Under the pieces are notes generated by a model. The model was not told the DNA's origin. It worked only from the letters and a program-made list of their open reading frames with translations, and ran no database searches. The position numbers were made by a program, and so were the translations under genes. Of a stretch of DNA of 63,355 bases, positions 17,701-26,849 are shown piece by piece. Numbering within the stretch: position 1 is the stretch's first letter; every line of letters begins with the position of its first letter. The stretch is from Neobacillus novalis NBRC 102450. Its GTDB lineage: Bacteria; Bacillota; Bacilli; Bacillales; Cytobacillaceae. The stretch lies in assembly GCF_001591805.1 (NCBI RefSeq), contig NZ_BCVP01000033.1, positions 1-63,355 on the forward strand, written 5' to 3'.

Positions 17701-18465
17701 ATGAAAAAAACTTTAACAGTAAGAGGGCTGACAATCGGTGAAGGGGCGCCAAAAATTTGTGTCCCGCTGGTTGGAGAAACTCTATCGCAATTAAAGGAAG
17801 AAGCTGTCTACCTCAAAACGCTAGATTTAGATGTCGTTGAGTGGCGTGTGGATTTTTTTGAACATGTAGATGATATAGAGGAAATTAAGGCGGCGTTGGG
17901 AGAAATACGTGCAATCCTAACTGATACACCAATTATCTTTACATTCCGTAGCGCCAAAGAAGGCGGCGAAAAGGAAATCAGCACTGATTATTATTTTGAA
18001 TTAAATAAGATTATAGCTGGATCTGGTCAAATAGATATTATTGATGTTGAATTGTTTAATGAGGGAAATGATATTAAAGCAATAATAGAATTAGCCCATA
18101 GATATGGTGTATTCGTCATTATTTCCAATCATGATTTTGACAAGACGCCATCTAAGGAAGAAATCGTTTCACGGCTAAGGAAAGCAATGGAAATAGGAGG
18201 AGATATTCCAAAGATTGCGGTGATGCCAAGAAGTTCAACAGATGTCTTAACTCTCTTAGACGCAACAAACACGATGAATGAACAATACGCAGACAGACCA
18301 TTCATAACAATGTCAATGTCGGGCAAAGGGCTAATCAGCCGTATAGCTGGTGAATTATTTGGTTCAGCTCTCACGTTCGGAGCGGCTAAGCAGGCATCGG
18401 CACCAGGGCAAATTGATGTGGTTGAATTACGCAGGGCAATTAACCTTTTACACTCAAATTTATAA
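17701..18465 (+). CDS. aroD: 3-dehydroquinate dehydratase, type I
   Basis: The 254-residue protein converts 3-dehydroquinate to 3-dehydroshikimate by a Schiff-base mechanism. The expected catalytic residues are visible: H144 in ISNHDFDKTP and K171 in IPKIAVMP. E47 and R49 in EWRVD form part of the substrate pocket, and SMSGKG near residue 203 belongs to the conserved C-terminal part. The start is ATG 17701; an upstream GTG at 17689 overlaps the ribosome site AAGGTGAGG and was rejected. It sits directly after aroK. Confidence 0.92.
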   Translation: MKKTLTVRGLTIGEGAPKICVPLVGETLSQLKEEAVYLKTLDLDVVEWRVDFFEHVDDIEEIKAALGEIRAILTDTPIIFTFRSAKEGGEKEISTDYYFELNKIIAGSGQIDIIDVELFNEGNDIKAIIELAHRYGVFVIISNHDFDKTPSKEEIVSRLRKAMEIGGDIPKIAVMPRSSTDVLTLLDATNTMNEQYADRPFITMSMSGKGLISRIAGELFGSALTFGAAKQASAPGQIDVVELRRAINLLHSNL

Positions 18466-18472
18466 TCAATCT

Positions 18473-18499
18473 AAAAAGCACTCCAAGAGTGCTTTTTTT
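18473..18499 (+). terminator. Terminator after aroD
   Basis: AAAAAGCACTC (18473-18483) pairs with GAGTGCTTTTT (18487-18497) with loop CAA and a T-run: a textbook intrinsic terminator. Confidence 0.9.
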
Positions 18500-18511
18500 G
18501 CATTAATAAAC

Positions 18512-18525
18512 ATGACATATGTCAT
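18512..18525. promoter_or_regulatory. Perfect 14-bp palindrome, candidate operator of the exporter operon
   Basis: ATGACATATGTCAT is its own reverse complement. It lies between the aroD terminator and the first gene of an operon whose last gene is a LuxR/NarL-type response regulator. Such regulators bind inverted repeats, so this is the natural candidate site. No experimental motif is known to me for this protein. Confidence 0.4.
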
Positions 18526-18607
18526 ATGAACTTATTCTTCCAGTCACTATAAGCGCCACTCAATTTGGAATATGATTACATTAGAAAACGGAAAGGGAGT
18601 TGGGAAC

Positions 18608-19540
18608 ATGTTACTAGAAGTGAACAATCTAATTAAACGATATGGTGATTTCCTTGCATTAGATCATATAACATTTGCCGTAAAAGAAGGAGAAATTTTT
18701 GGCTTATTGGGGCCAAATGGAGCTGGAAAAACAACGACGATCAGCATTATCTCGAGCCTTACTCAGTATGATGGCGGAGAAGTAAAGTTTCTTGGAAAAG
18801 AGATCAAGCGGCATGAAATGGAAGTTAAGCAGGAGCTCGGAATCGTTCCGCAAGAAATCGCCATATTTGAAGACTTAACGGCATATGAAAATCTCGATTA
18901 CTTCGGGCGTCTTTATGGACTAAGAGGAAACCTTTTAAAGGAAAGAATTACTGAGGCCCTCGCGTTTACAGGGCTTACCGATAGACGGAAGGATCGGCCA
19001 AAAGGATTCTCCGGCGGGATGAAACGGAGGTTAAATATTGCCTGTGCCATTTTGCATCATCCAAAGCTCATCATTATGGATGAACCAACCGTAGGAATCG
19101 ACCCGCAATCAAGAAATCATATTTTACAATCAATTAAAGAATTAAATAAGATGGGCTCGACGATTATTTATACCTCTCATTATATGGAAGAGGTTGAAGA
19201 AATCTGTACGCGTGTGGCCATCGTCGACCACGGCAGAGTGATTGCCCAAGGGACGAAGGAGGAGCTAACTGCGCTTGTTTCCACCGAGGAAAAATTGGTC
19301 ATTGAGTTATCTTCAGTAAACTACACTGTCGTTGAACAAATTAAATCAATCTCGAGTATTCGTGAATGCATTATCAAAGGAAACAGCTTAGAAGTGGTAG
19401 GGAAAAAAGGAGAACATAATGTAAGTCGGGTCATCAATCTCCTGACTGAAGCAGGCATAGAAATTCTTTCCTTGAATGTGGAAAAACCAAGTTTGGAAGC
19501 CGTGTTCCTAACGCTTACTGGAAGATCACTGCGAGATTAA
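18608..19540 (+). CDS. ABC transporter ATP-binding protein (LnrL-like, drug/lipopeptide export)
   Basis: The 310-residue ATPase has Walker A GPNGAGKTT, signature FSGGMKRR, Walker B LIIMDEPTVGID and the switch histidine in YTSHYMEEVEEI. Start ATG 18608 follows AAAGGGAG; an in-frame ATG at 18572 precedes that site and was rejected. It is the first gene of a five-gene operon with two ABC-2 permeases, a histidine kinase and a response regulator. That gene content equals B. subtilis lnrLMN plus lnrJK (linearmycin resistance), and also resembles yvfRSTU. Substrate is inferred only from that resemblance. Confidence 0.85.
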   Translation: MLLEVNNLIKRYGDFLALDHITFAVKEGEIFGLLGPNGAGKTTTISIISSLTQYDGGEVKFLGKEIKRHEMEVKQELGIVPQEIAIFEDLTAYENLDYFGRLYGLRGNLLKERITEALAFTGLTDRRKDRPKGFSGGMKRRLNIACAILHHPKLIIMDEPTVGIDPQSRNHILQSIKELNKMGSTIIYTSHYMEEVEEICTRVAIVDHGRVIAQGTKEELTALVSTEEKLVIELSSVNYTVVEQIKSISSIRECIIKGNSLEVVGKKGEHNVSRVINLLTEAGIEILSLNVEKPSLEAVFLTLTGRSLRD

Positions 19541-19561
19541 GAGAAAGAAGAGGTGAATTCA

Positions 19562-20680
19562 ATGAATATATTATCGATTGCTTACTATACGTTTATCCGT
19601 AATATAAGAGATGTTAAAGCGATGCTTGCGTTTATTTTACTACCGATACTAATGATTCTGATTCTTGGAAAGGCGCTTGATAGTGCCTATACGCCAAAGA
19701 AAATCGATCCAATGAATGTTGGTTATTTTAGTAAAGATGACGGGCTGTTAAACAATTCCTTGAATGAATTTTTTACAGCAAAGGAAACACGCACGATATT
19801 AGAAGTAAAGAAGGTTAATACATTTAAGGACGGTATGGACCAAGTCAAGTCTGGAAAGTTAAAAGGCTTGGTCTATCTTGAAAAAGGAATGTCAAACAGC
19901 TATGAAAATGGTGAGCATGTGAACATTAACTTTTACAGTAAAGAGAAAAACTCTTACGTCCAGCCAGTTTTAGAAAGTTTTGTCCGCACCTTTAATATTG
20001 GAAACACACTGATCAAGATTAATGGACAGCAAGTGCAGCCTAATTCCAACCCTTCGATAATTAAAGAAGTAAAAATAGTGACAGAAGGGAAAATACCGCG
20101 CGGAATTGATTATTATTCGCTGACAGCATTATTTCAATCTTTGTTGTTCGGCGCTATTTTTGGAGTATTTGCGATAACGAAGGATTTAGGGAACCATACA
20201 AACCTACGAATGAACACAGCCCCAATCCAGACTAGTAAAATCATCCTTGGAAAATTAGCAGGTAGTACGTTGACATTGTATGGGATCTCCCTATTTATTT
20301 TTCTGATTTCAAAATTTGTCTTTCAAGCAAATTTGAATGGCAGCTTATGGCTCATTCTCTTAGTACTATTTTTGTTTTCTGCGATTGCAGTCGCCTTTGG
20401 AATGATTCTAGCCTATATATCAAAAAGCACGATGACATCAGCACTAAGTATCTTTATTATTGGGACTATCCTTACTTTAGTTGCTGGTGGATTTTCACGA
20501 ATGGACGGAAAAGTAATTGAAATGCTAAGCTACCTTTCACCTAACACCTATGCGCAAAAGGCGTTATTCACCAATATTTTTGAAGGTACCTTCACGCAAT
20601 CGAATATTTTCGGATTAGTAATCTATACGATTATTGTTATTGCTCTTACATTTATTACCGGAAGGAGGAGAGTTGCATGA
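19562..20680 (+). CDS. ABC-2 type permease (LnrM-like)
   Basis: The 372-residue membrane protein has one N-terminal segment (about 18-38), a large extracytoplasmic region, and five C-terminal segments (about 200-370), the layout of the YhgE/Pip-like or NatB-like ABC-2 family. Start ATG 19562 is preceded by AAGAGGTG; a GTG at 19553 is part of that site. It begins 21 bases after the ATPase gene and its stop overlaps the next start (ATGA). It probably pairs with the second permease as a heterodimer that exports hydrophobic compounds. Confidence 0.82.
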   Translation: MNILSIAYYTFIRNIRDVKAMLAFILLPILMILILGKALDSAYTPKKIDPMNVGYFSKDDGLLNNSLNEFFTAKETRTILEVKKVNTFKDGMDQVKSGKLKGLVYLEKGMSNSYENGEHVNINFYSKEKNSYVQPVLESFVRTFNIGNTLIKINGQQVQPNSNPSIIKEVKIVTEGKIPRGIDYYSLTALFQSLLFGAIFGVFAITKDLGNHTNLRMNTAPIQTSKIILGKLAGSTLTLYGISLFIFLISKFVFQANLNGSLWLILLVLFLFSAIAVAFGMILAYISKSTMTSALSIFIIGTILTLVAGGFSRMDGKVIEMLSYLSPNTYAQKALFTNIFEGTFTQSNIFGLVIYTIIVIALTFITGRRRVA

Positions 20681-21774
20681 CCATTTTCGTGAATTCTTTA
20701 AAAAGAATTTTTCGCAATAAAGTTCAGATTTTCTTTATCTTGTTGTTTCCACTTGCATTTACAACGTTAGGGTTTATTGGGCAGGAGCCCACCGTTAAAG
20801 TGGCTGTGATTGATAAGGATCATACAGAATTTACAGCTGATTTAACTCGGAATTTAAAAACAAAAGCTGAAATCCGCCATGTGAAAGAGGAAGAAATAAA
20901 CAACGATCTCAAAACTTTAAAGGTGGATTATGTGGTTGTGATTGATAAGGGGTTTACAGATAATCTCATTCAAGGAAAAAATGGAGGGATTACGAGTTAC
21001 TCTGTCAAAGAATCTAACTTTTCTAAACCGGTTAGTGCATTTTTGGAACAATGGCTCAGTCATGCAAGGATGGTTTCTGAGGCTGTCGGCCATAACCAAG
21101 AATCCTTCTACAAGGAATTTTCTAACTATGATCAGCATGGTGCGATACAACTCAAGCACAAGTTAGCCGTTAATGAAGGAGCGGAAAGAACAAGATCGGT
21201 GTTAGGATACCTTATTATTTCGATGTTGTATACTTCCTTAATTGTTGGTTTGTTTATTATTTTTAATAAAAACAACCACACACTGTATCGCACACTTACC
21301 GCACCTGTAAAAATTAGAACCTATATGCTTCAAATTGTTAGCAGCTTTCTATTTGTTTCGTTTATACAAATTTCCTTTGTCCTGCTGATTTTAAAATATG
21401 TTTACAAACTATACCTTGGTAGTGCTGGGCTTTCCATCTTTGTGTTGTTACTACTATTTTCATTAGTGTCTGTATCTTTTGGCGTGGCAATCAGCTCAAT
21501 TTCGAAAAATACCATTCAGGCATGCTTAATTGGTATCTGTATAGTTGCGCCGCTCGCTATGCTTGGCGGGGCTTACTTTCCACTCGACTTTGCACCGGAT
21601 ATCGTCAAGACGTTAAGTAACTTCACACCAGTATCATGGGTGATTCATGGAATTGAGAAACTTTTGCATGGCGACTCCCTTACTTCACTAGTAAAAGAAA
21701 TATCCATCCTATTAATGTTTTCGATAATTTTCTTCTTATTAGGAACATTTAGAAAGGCGGATATTGCTAAATAA
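20677..21774 (+). CDS. ABC-2 type permease (LnrN-like)
   Basis: The 365-residue protein has the same layout as its neighbour: a first segment near residues 17-35, an external domain (about 40-170), then five or six segments with the conserved motif MLGGAYFPLDF and FTPVSWVIHG near the C-terminus. Its ATG overlaps the previous stop by 4 bases, implying translational coupling, and GGAGGAG is immediately upstream. It is the second half of the exporter channel. Confidence 0.82.
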   Translation: MTIFVNSLKRIFRNKVQIFFILLFPLAFTTLGFIGQEPTVKVAVIDKDHTEFTADLTRNLKTKAEIRHVKEEEINNDLKTLKVDYVVVIDKGFTDNLIQGKNGGITSYSVKESNFSKPVSAFLEQWLSHARMVSEAVGHNQESFYKEFSNYDQHGAIQLKHKLAVNEGAERTRSVLGYLIISMLYTSLIVGLFIIFNKNNHTLYRTLTAPVKIRTYMLQIVSSFLFVSFIQISFVLLILKYVYKLYLGSAGLSIFVLLLLFSLVSVSFGVAISSISKNTIQACLIGICIVAPLAMLGGAYFPLDFAPDIVKTLSNFTPVSWVIHGIEKLLHGDSLTSLVKEISILLMFSIIFFLLGTFRKADIAK

Positions 21775-21811
21775 AGTATAATGAAGGAAAAGATTAATGG
21801 CAGGGGATGAC

Positions 21812-22903
21812 ATGAACTATATCGTTAAAGCAGCGATAATCCTATATCTAAGTTTAGAACTGATTATCGATTATTCTATAGCTTACCAATCATTTCTTAT
21901 CCTCTTGGTGGTTATTGCCGTAAATATTTTTAAAGAAAGATACTTCGATTCTGTATATTTAACCATCGTAACGCTGCTGATAACATTTGCAGCCGTTACG
22001 GTGGATTTCCGTTTTTCTATACTGTTCGCGCTATGTAGCTATGACTTTATTTTAAAAAGAATGTATGTTGGATTTGGCGTATCGGCTACATGCATGATTT
22101 ATTTACTTAGATCAAGCGATTTGCTAACCTACCTGTTGATTGTTCTTTTTTGTAGTTTACTAGCTTATGTTATTTATAAACGGAAGGAAGAGCAAGACCA
22201 TTTTAAGCAAATTGTAGATAACGAGCGACGTCTCCGGTATGAACTTGAAGATACAAAGGCAAAGCTGCTTCATTCGGCAAAGGAAGTGGCAAATATTGCT
22301 GAAGTTAGGGAGCGGAATCGAATTGCCCAGGAGATACACGATAGTATCGGGCACAATATTGCGGGAATTTTATTTCAATTGCAAGCAGCATACAAGCTGC
22401 ATTCAAAAGATCATGAGAAATCGTTGGACATGATTCAAAAGTCGATTGAGGGCTTAGCAAAATCGGTTGAGTTACTTCGTGATACCGTACATAATATTAA
22501 GCCAAAAGAAACTTTAGGAATAGAATACATTAAAAATATTATCGATCAGTTTCGTTTTTGTCCGGTTGAACTTCAATTGAGCGGCGATTTTAATAAGATT
22601 CCCGCAAATCATCTCGAATTGTTGAGTGCAAATTTAAAAGAGGCACTAACAAATGCAGCACGATATTCTAATGCTACAAAAGTAAATGTAAATATTGAAG
22701 CAACAGATCAGTATACGAGGATGTATATAAGAGACAATGGGGGTGGCTGTCAAATGATGAAAGAGGGACTTGGTCTTCGTGGGATGAAGGAAAGGGTTAA
22801 AAATGTTGGCGGCAGTCTTTCAATCTCCGCAAATGATGGTTTTTTAATTGTTTGTCTTATTCCGAAAGAAGGGAGTGGAATATTTGAAAGTTCTAATCGT
22901 TGA
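21812..22903 (+). CDS. NarL-family sensor histidine kinase (LnrJ/LiaS/DesK type)
   Basis: The protein has about five N-terminal membrane segments (residues 3-110) with little extracytoplasmic sequence, then a coiled-coil and a HisKA_3 domain with phospho-acceptor H176 (AQEIHDSIGHN). The HATPase block has N-box EALTNAARYSNAT, DNGGG and GLRGMKERV. A short intramembrane sensor is typical for kinases that detect membrane-active drugs. Start ATG 21812 follows AGGGGATG; ATG 21797 is an alternative. It follows the permease gene by 37 bases and overlaps the regulator gene, so kinase and regulator are made together. Confidence 0.85.
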   Translation: MNYIVKAAIILYLSLELIIDYSIAYQSFLILLVVIAVNIFKERYFDSVYLTIVTLLITFAAVTVDFRFSILFALCSYDFILKRMYVGFGVSATCMIYLLRSSDLLTYLLIVLFCSLLAYVIYKRKEEQDHFKQIVDNERRLRYELEDTKAKLLHSAKEVANIAEVRERNRIAQEIHDSIGHNIAGILFQLQAAYKLHSKDHEKSLDMIQKSIEGLAKSVELLRDTVHNIKPKETLGIEYIKNIIDQFRFCPVELQLSGDFNKIPANHLELLSANLKEALTNAARYSNATKVNVNIEATDQYTRMYIRDNGGGCQMMKEGLGLRGMKERVKNVGGSLSISANDGFLIVCLIPKEGSGIFESSNR

Positions 22904-23504
22904 TGATGATGCTTTAATTCGCGATGGTTTGAAGATTCTGATTGAACTCGAGGCAGATTTTGAAGTAACAGGTACAGCAGCGAATGGTCAGGAAGCATTA
23001 GAAATGTGCCAAAAACAAAGGCCAGACCTAGTTTTAATGGATATTCGTATGCCTGTTATGGATGGTGTATTGGGGACAAAACTAATAAAACAACATTTCA
23101 ATACTATTAAAGTGGTAATCTTAACGACCTTCAAAGATGATGACTATATCAAAGAGGCGATAAGAAGCGGCGCTGAGGGGTATATTTTAAAAAATCAACC
23201 CGCAGACAGTATCATTGAAAGCCTTCGGGCCGTGGGAAAAGGAAATACCGTATTTCAAAGAGAAGTAGTTAGTGCACTGTCGACAATGCTAAAGGATGAA
23301 AAGAAACCGCCAGTAAAGCTAGGCTTATCTGACCGGGAACAGGAAATTTTGGGTCTTATTGCTGAAGGCTTATCAAATAAGGAAATTGCTGAACGGATTT
23401 ATTTGAGTGAAGGAACTATAAGAAACTATACTACGGGGCTGCTTGAAAAATTAAAGTTACGGGATCGGACGCAGCTGGCGATATTTTATTTGAAGAATTT
23501 TTAA
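22884..23504 (+). CDS. LuxR/NarL-type response regulator (LnrK-like)
   Basis: The 206-residue regulator has a receiver domain with D53 (LVLMDIRMP), conserved early acidic residues in LIVDDDALIRDG and K near residue 103 (ILKNQ). A LuxR helix-turn-helix follows (LSDREQEILGLIAEGLSNKEIA). The start is TTG 22884 after AAGGGAGTGG, which overlaps the kinase gene by 20 bases. It presumably activates its own operon, perhaps through the palindrome at 18512-18525 (inference). Confidence 0.88.
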   Translation: MKVLIVDDDALIRDGLKILIELEADFEVTGTAANGQEALEMCQKQRPDLVLMDIRMPVMDGVLGTKLIKQHFNTIKVVILTTFKDDDYIKEAIRSGAEGYILKNQPADSIIESLRAVGKGNTVFQREVVSALSTMLKDEKKPPVKLGLSDREQEILGLIAEGLSNKEIAERIYLSEGTIRNYTTGLLEKLKLRDRTQLAIFYLKNF

Positions 23505-23517
23505 TTGTCTTAAATCA

Positions 23518-23547
23518 AAGTTCTTGCAAAAGCAGGAGCTTTTTTAT
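23518..23547 (+). terminator. Terminator after the exporter operon
   Basis: AAGTTCTTGC pairs with GCAGGAGCTT (two G-U pairs) around AAAA, followed by TTTTT. Confidence 0.75.
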
Positions 23548-23581
23548 TATGCATAAATGATGTATAATCATAGAAAATTAA

Positions 23582-23596
23582 ATGTAAGCGTTTTCA
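23582..23596 (+). promoter_or_regulatory. CcpA cre site upstream of argC
   Basis: ATGTAAGCGTTTTCA matches the B. subtilis cre consensus WTGNAANCGNWNNCA at every fixed position. It lies 53 bases upstream of the predicted argC -35 box, a position compatible with activation or with weak repression by CcpA. Binding is inferred from the motif. Confidence 0.55.
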
Positions 23597-23648
23597 AATA
23601 AAAGAGCTATTATTTTCAGTTTAAATAAAAAATTAAGTAATTTATATA

Positions 23649-23683
23649 TTGAATAATTATATACATGAATGTATAATAATTCA
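23649..23683 (+). promoter_or_regulatory. argC promoter embedded in an ARG-box palindrome
   Basis: TTGAAT (23649-23654), a 17-base spacer and TATAAT (23672-23677) form a sigma-A promoter. The same bases lie in a 34-bp imperfect palindrome (23650-23683) that starts TGAATAATTATA and ends TATAATAATTCA, with CATGAAT in the middle. This looks like two adjacent ARG boxes for the arginine repressor ArgR/AhrC. Bound repressor would cover both promoter elements. The regulator gene itself is not in the window. Confidence 0.65.
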
Positions 23684-23711
23684 TTATATAAGCAACATGG
23701 GAGTTGGAGAA

Positions 23712-24749
23712 ATGAAGGCTGCGATTATCGGAGGAACAGGTTACGGTTCAATTGAGTTAGTTAGGTTAATAAATAAGCACCCATATTTAAAAATAGGTTC
23801 TGTGGTTTCTAATTCACAAGCGGGGGAAAGCTTTAGCGAGATATATCCCCACATTACTGACATTATTGATCAGCCTTTAGAAATATTTGATACCGAAAGT
23901 TTATGTAATAAAAACGATGTGGTTTTTCTAGCTACTCCATCTGGAATCAGTAAAAATCTTGTTCCACAACTTTTTGAAAAAGGAATTATGTGCATAGATC
24001 TGTCTGGTGATTTTCGTCTTAGGTCTGGGAAAGAATACGAAAGATGGTATAAACATTCGCCATCTCATGAAATATTTTTACATCAAGCAACCTATGGATT
24101 AAGTGAAATATACTCGGAGGAAATTAAAAATTCTACTCTGATTGCAAACCCTGGTTGTTATTCAACAGCATCTTTACTTGGCCTTTTGCCAATCATAAAA
24201 ACAAATATAGTAGATTTAGATTCAATAATAATTGATGCAAAATCAGGAGTATCGGGAGCAGGAAGAGGGCTTTCAATAACCTCACATTTTGCAGAAATAA
24301 ATGAAAATCTTAAAGCGTACAAATTGGGCGCTCATCAGCATATTCCAGAAATTGAGCAAGTGCTCCAAGATGAAGCAGGTAGTCCAATCACAATTACATT
24401 TACTCCCCACTTGGTACCAATGACAAGAGGCATAATGTGCACGGTGTACATTTCGTTAAAAGAGGATGTTACTACGAATGAAATTCACCAATTATACAGT
24501 GAATTTTATAAAAATAAACCATTTATCAGGGTCAGACCAGAGGGTACCTTACCTGCTACAAAAGAAGTTCTTGGCTCAAACTATTGTGATATCGGCCTCC
24601 ATGTTGATCCAAGAACAAATCGCTTAACCATTATTTCTGTCATAGACAATCTGGTTAAAGGTGCAGCGGGTCAAGCAATTCAGAATGTGAATTTGATGAA
24701 TGGCTGGGATGAAAGAACTGGACTTGAAGACGTCCCAATGTATCCATAA
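23712..24749 (+). CDS. argC: N-acetyl-gamma-glutamyl-phosphate reductase
   Basis: The 345-residue enzyme reduces N-acetylglutamyl phosphate to the semialdehyde with NADPH. GGTGYG at the N-terminus starts the dinucleotide-binding fold, and NPGCYST holds the catalytic cysteine. The histidine in KLGAHQHIPEIEQ belongs to the active site. Start ATG 23712 follows GGGAGTTGGAG; an upstream TTG at 23649 is inside the promoter and was rejected. It opens the operon argC-argJ-argB-argD-carA-carB-argF. Confidence 0.93.
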   Translation: MKAAIIGGTGYGSIELVRLINKHPYLKIGSVVSNSQAGESFSEIYPHITDIIDQPLEIFDTESLCNKNDVVFLATPSGISKNLVPQLFEKGIMCIDLSGDFRLRSGKEYERWYKHSPSHEIFLHQATYGLSEIYSEEIKNSTLIANPGCYSTASLLGLLPIIKTNIVDLDSIIIDAKSGVSGAGRGLSITSHFAEINENLKAYKLGAHQHIPEIEQVLQDEAGSPITITFTPHLVPMTRGIMCTVYISLKEDVTTNEIHQLYSEFYKNKPFIRVRPEGTLPATKEVLGSNYCDIGLHVDPRTNRLTIISVIDNLVKGAAGQAIQNVNLMNGWDERTGLEDVPMYP

Positions 24750-24812
24750 TATTATACGAGTTGGATATTTAAGTTTAATAACGAGGGAAATTTAAAGGGG
24801 GAAAATAAATTA

Positions 24813-26039
24813 ATGCAAGCCATATCAAGTAACGAAATCACTGTTCTTGACAAAGAAAGTGTTACCCTGCCGAAAGGGTTTAAAGCTGGTGGAATGCACT
24901 GTGGTATTAAAAGAAAAAGACTCGATCTAGGGTACATCGTTTCTGAGGTGCCAGCAGTGACAGCTGGTGTTTATACAACGAATATTTTCCAAGCAGCTCC
25001 ATTAGTGGTTACGCAAGAAAGCATTGCAAAAGAAAACAAGATCCAGGCTGTTTTGGTGAATTCAGGAAATGCTAATGCGTGTACAGGGGAGCAGGGTTTA
25101 ACCGATGCACAGGAAATGCAAAAATTATTTGCAGGAGAACTTGGGATGGATCCACATTATATTGCAGTCACCTCTACAGGAGTTATCGGAGAACTCTTAC
25201 CAATGGACAAAATTAAAGCTGGGATAAAACAAATACTTGATAAAGAAAATGAAGGTGAAGAAAACTTTAAGCAAGCTATTCTTACTACAGATACATGTAC
25301 AAAGGAAATTGCTGTTCAGTTTAACATTGACGGAAAAAAAGTAAGTATCGGGGGAACATCCAAGGGATCTGGTATGATTCATCCAAATATGGCGACAATG
25401 CTTGGCTTTGTAACAACAGATGCAAACATTGCTCATGAAGACTTACTTTTTGCACTGAAAGATGTAACAAACCTAACATTTAATATGATCACAGTAGATG
25501 GCGACACAAGCACAAATGACATGGTACTGGTTATGGCAAACGGGCTAGCGGATAATGAACTGCTAACAAAGGAGCATCCTGAATGGGATTTGTTCGTTAA
25601 CGGTTTAAAGATAGTTTGTGAATCCCTTGCCAAAAAAATTGCAAAGGACGGAGAAGGTGCCACAAAGCTGGTCGAAATACAAGTTAGTGGAGCATTCAGT
25701 ATTAATGCAGCTAGAGCTGTAGGAAAATCAATCATTTCTTCTAATCTCGTAAAAACAGCTATCTACGGAACCGACCCTAACTGGGGAAGAATTGTCACAG
25801 CTGCCGGGTACAGCGGGGTTCCAATAGAACCTAACTTATTAGGCGTTTCTATTGGCGAATACAAGGTATTTGAAAAAGGCTTGCCTTGTCCAATTGCAGA
25901 AGAAGAGGTAAAAGGCTATTTAGAAAATGAAAATGTCGTTATTCATGTTAACTTAAATCAAGGTGACTACAGTGCAACTGCCTGGGGATGCGATTTAACA
26001 TATGACTATGTGAAAATTAACGCATCCTACCGCACATAA
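24813..26039 (+). CDS. argJ: Bifunctional ornithine acetyltransferase / N-acetylglutamate synthase
   Basis: The 408-residue precursor recycles the acetyl group from N-acetylornithine to glutamate. It cleaves itself at the conserved KGSGMIHPNMATML block, where the threonine becomes the nucleophile at the new N-terminus. GSGNANACTG-type glycine-rich sequence (NSGNANACTGEQG) and the C-terminal DPNWGRI block are present. Start ATG 24813 has AAAGGGGG upstream. The cyclic acetyl pathway explains why no argA or argE is needed in the operon. Confidence 0.93.
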   Translation: MQAISSNEITVLDKESVTLPKGFKAGGMHCGIKRKRLDLGYIVSEVPAVTAGVYTTNIFQAAPLVVTQESIAKENKIQAVLVNSGNANACTGEQGLTDAQEMQKLFAGELGMDPHYIAVTSTGVIGELLPMDKIKAGIKQILDKENEGEENFKQAILTTDTCTKEIAVQFNIDGKKVSIGGTSKGSGMIHPNMATMLGFVTTDANIAHEDLLFALKDVTNLTFNMITVDGDTSTNDMVLVMANGLADNELLTKEHPEWDLFVNGLKIVCESLAKKIAKDGEGATKLVEIQVSGAFSINAARAVGKSIISSNLVKTAIYGTDPNWGRIVTAAGYSGVPIEPNLLGVSIGEYKVFEKGLPCPIAEEEVKGYLENENVVIHVNLNQGDYSATAWGCDLTYDYVKINASYRT

Positions 26040-26051
26040 GGAGGCCAACAG

Positions 26052-26849
26052 TTGAAGTATCTTGTCATTAAGTGTGGCGGGAGTGTATTAGAAAATCTGC
26101 CACGATCATTTTATGAAGATATCGTAGAAATGCATAGCGAGGGCGAATGGATTCCTGTACTCGTACATGGCGGCGGCCCTTTAATAAATCAATTATTAAA
26201 AAACTTAAATGTTGAAACTAAATTTGTGAATGGTCTAAGGGTAACTGATCATCAAGTTCTAGATGTTGTCGAAATGGTTTTAAGCGGAATGGTCAATAAA
26301 CAAGTAGTTAGAAATATTTCTGAGGTTGATGGGAAAGCAATCGGGGTAAGCGGTGTGGATGGTACCTTGTTAAGAGCAAAACCTAGTAGTGATGCTAAGA
26401 CATTAGGATTTGTCGGCGATGTCGTAGAAGTGAACCGAAGTATTATTGAGGGTATTGTAAATCAAGGATATATTCCAGTCATATCCCCAATTGGGGTTGA
26501 TGCAGGGGGGCAACGTTATAACATTAATGGTGATATTGCTGCTTCAGCAATCGCTAAGGCTCTTAAAGCAAATTTATGCTTTGTTAGTGACATACCAGGT
26601 ATCTTAGTCGAAAAAAATGGTTCGAAGAAAAAGCTTGATAAAGTATCCAAGGTAATAATTGAAGAAATGATTAATAATCAAACAATCTACGGTGGAATGA
26701 TTCCAAAAGCAATGGCAGCCATCGACGGTCTTGTTCATAAAATTCCTGAAGTCGCAATCATCAACGGTTTTGATAAAAATAGCTTACTAGATTATATAAA
26801 TGGCAAAACAATCGGAACAAAAATTGTCTTAGATGAGGAGATTGCGTAA
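26052..26849 (+). CDS. argB: Acetylglutamate kinase
   Basis: The 265-residue kinase phosphorylates N-acetylglutamate. It shows the amino-acid kinase fold motifs KCGGSVL at the N-terminus, VHGGGP, and YNINGDIAAS near residue 160. A conserved lysine occurs in GGMIPK. The start is TTG 26052, preceded by AAGGAGGCC that overlaps the end of argJ. The stop overlaps the argD ATG by one base (TAATG), which couples their translation. Confidence 0.92.
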   Translation: MKYLVIKCGGSVLENLPRSFYEDIVEMHSEGEWIPVLVHGGGPLINQLLKNLNVETKFVNGLRVTDHQVLDVVEMVLSGMVNKQVVRNISEVDGKAIGVSGVDGTLLRAKPSSDAKTLGFVGDVVEVNRSIIEGIVNQGYIPVISPIGVDAGGQRYNINGDIAASAIAKALKANLCFVSDIPGILVEKNGSKKKLDKVSKVIIEEMINNQTIYGGMIPKAMAAIDGLVHKIPEVAIINGFDKNSLLDYINGKTIGTKIVLDEEIA

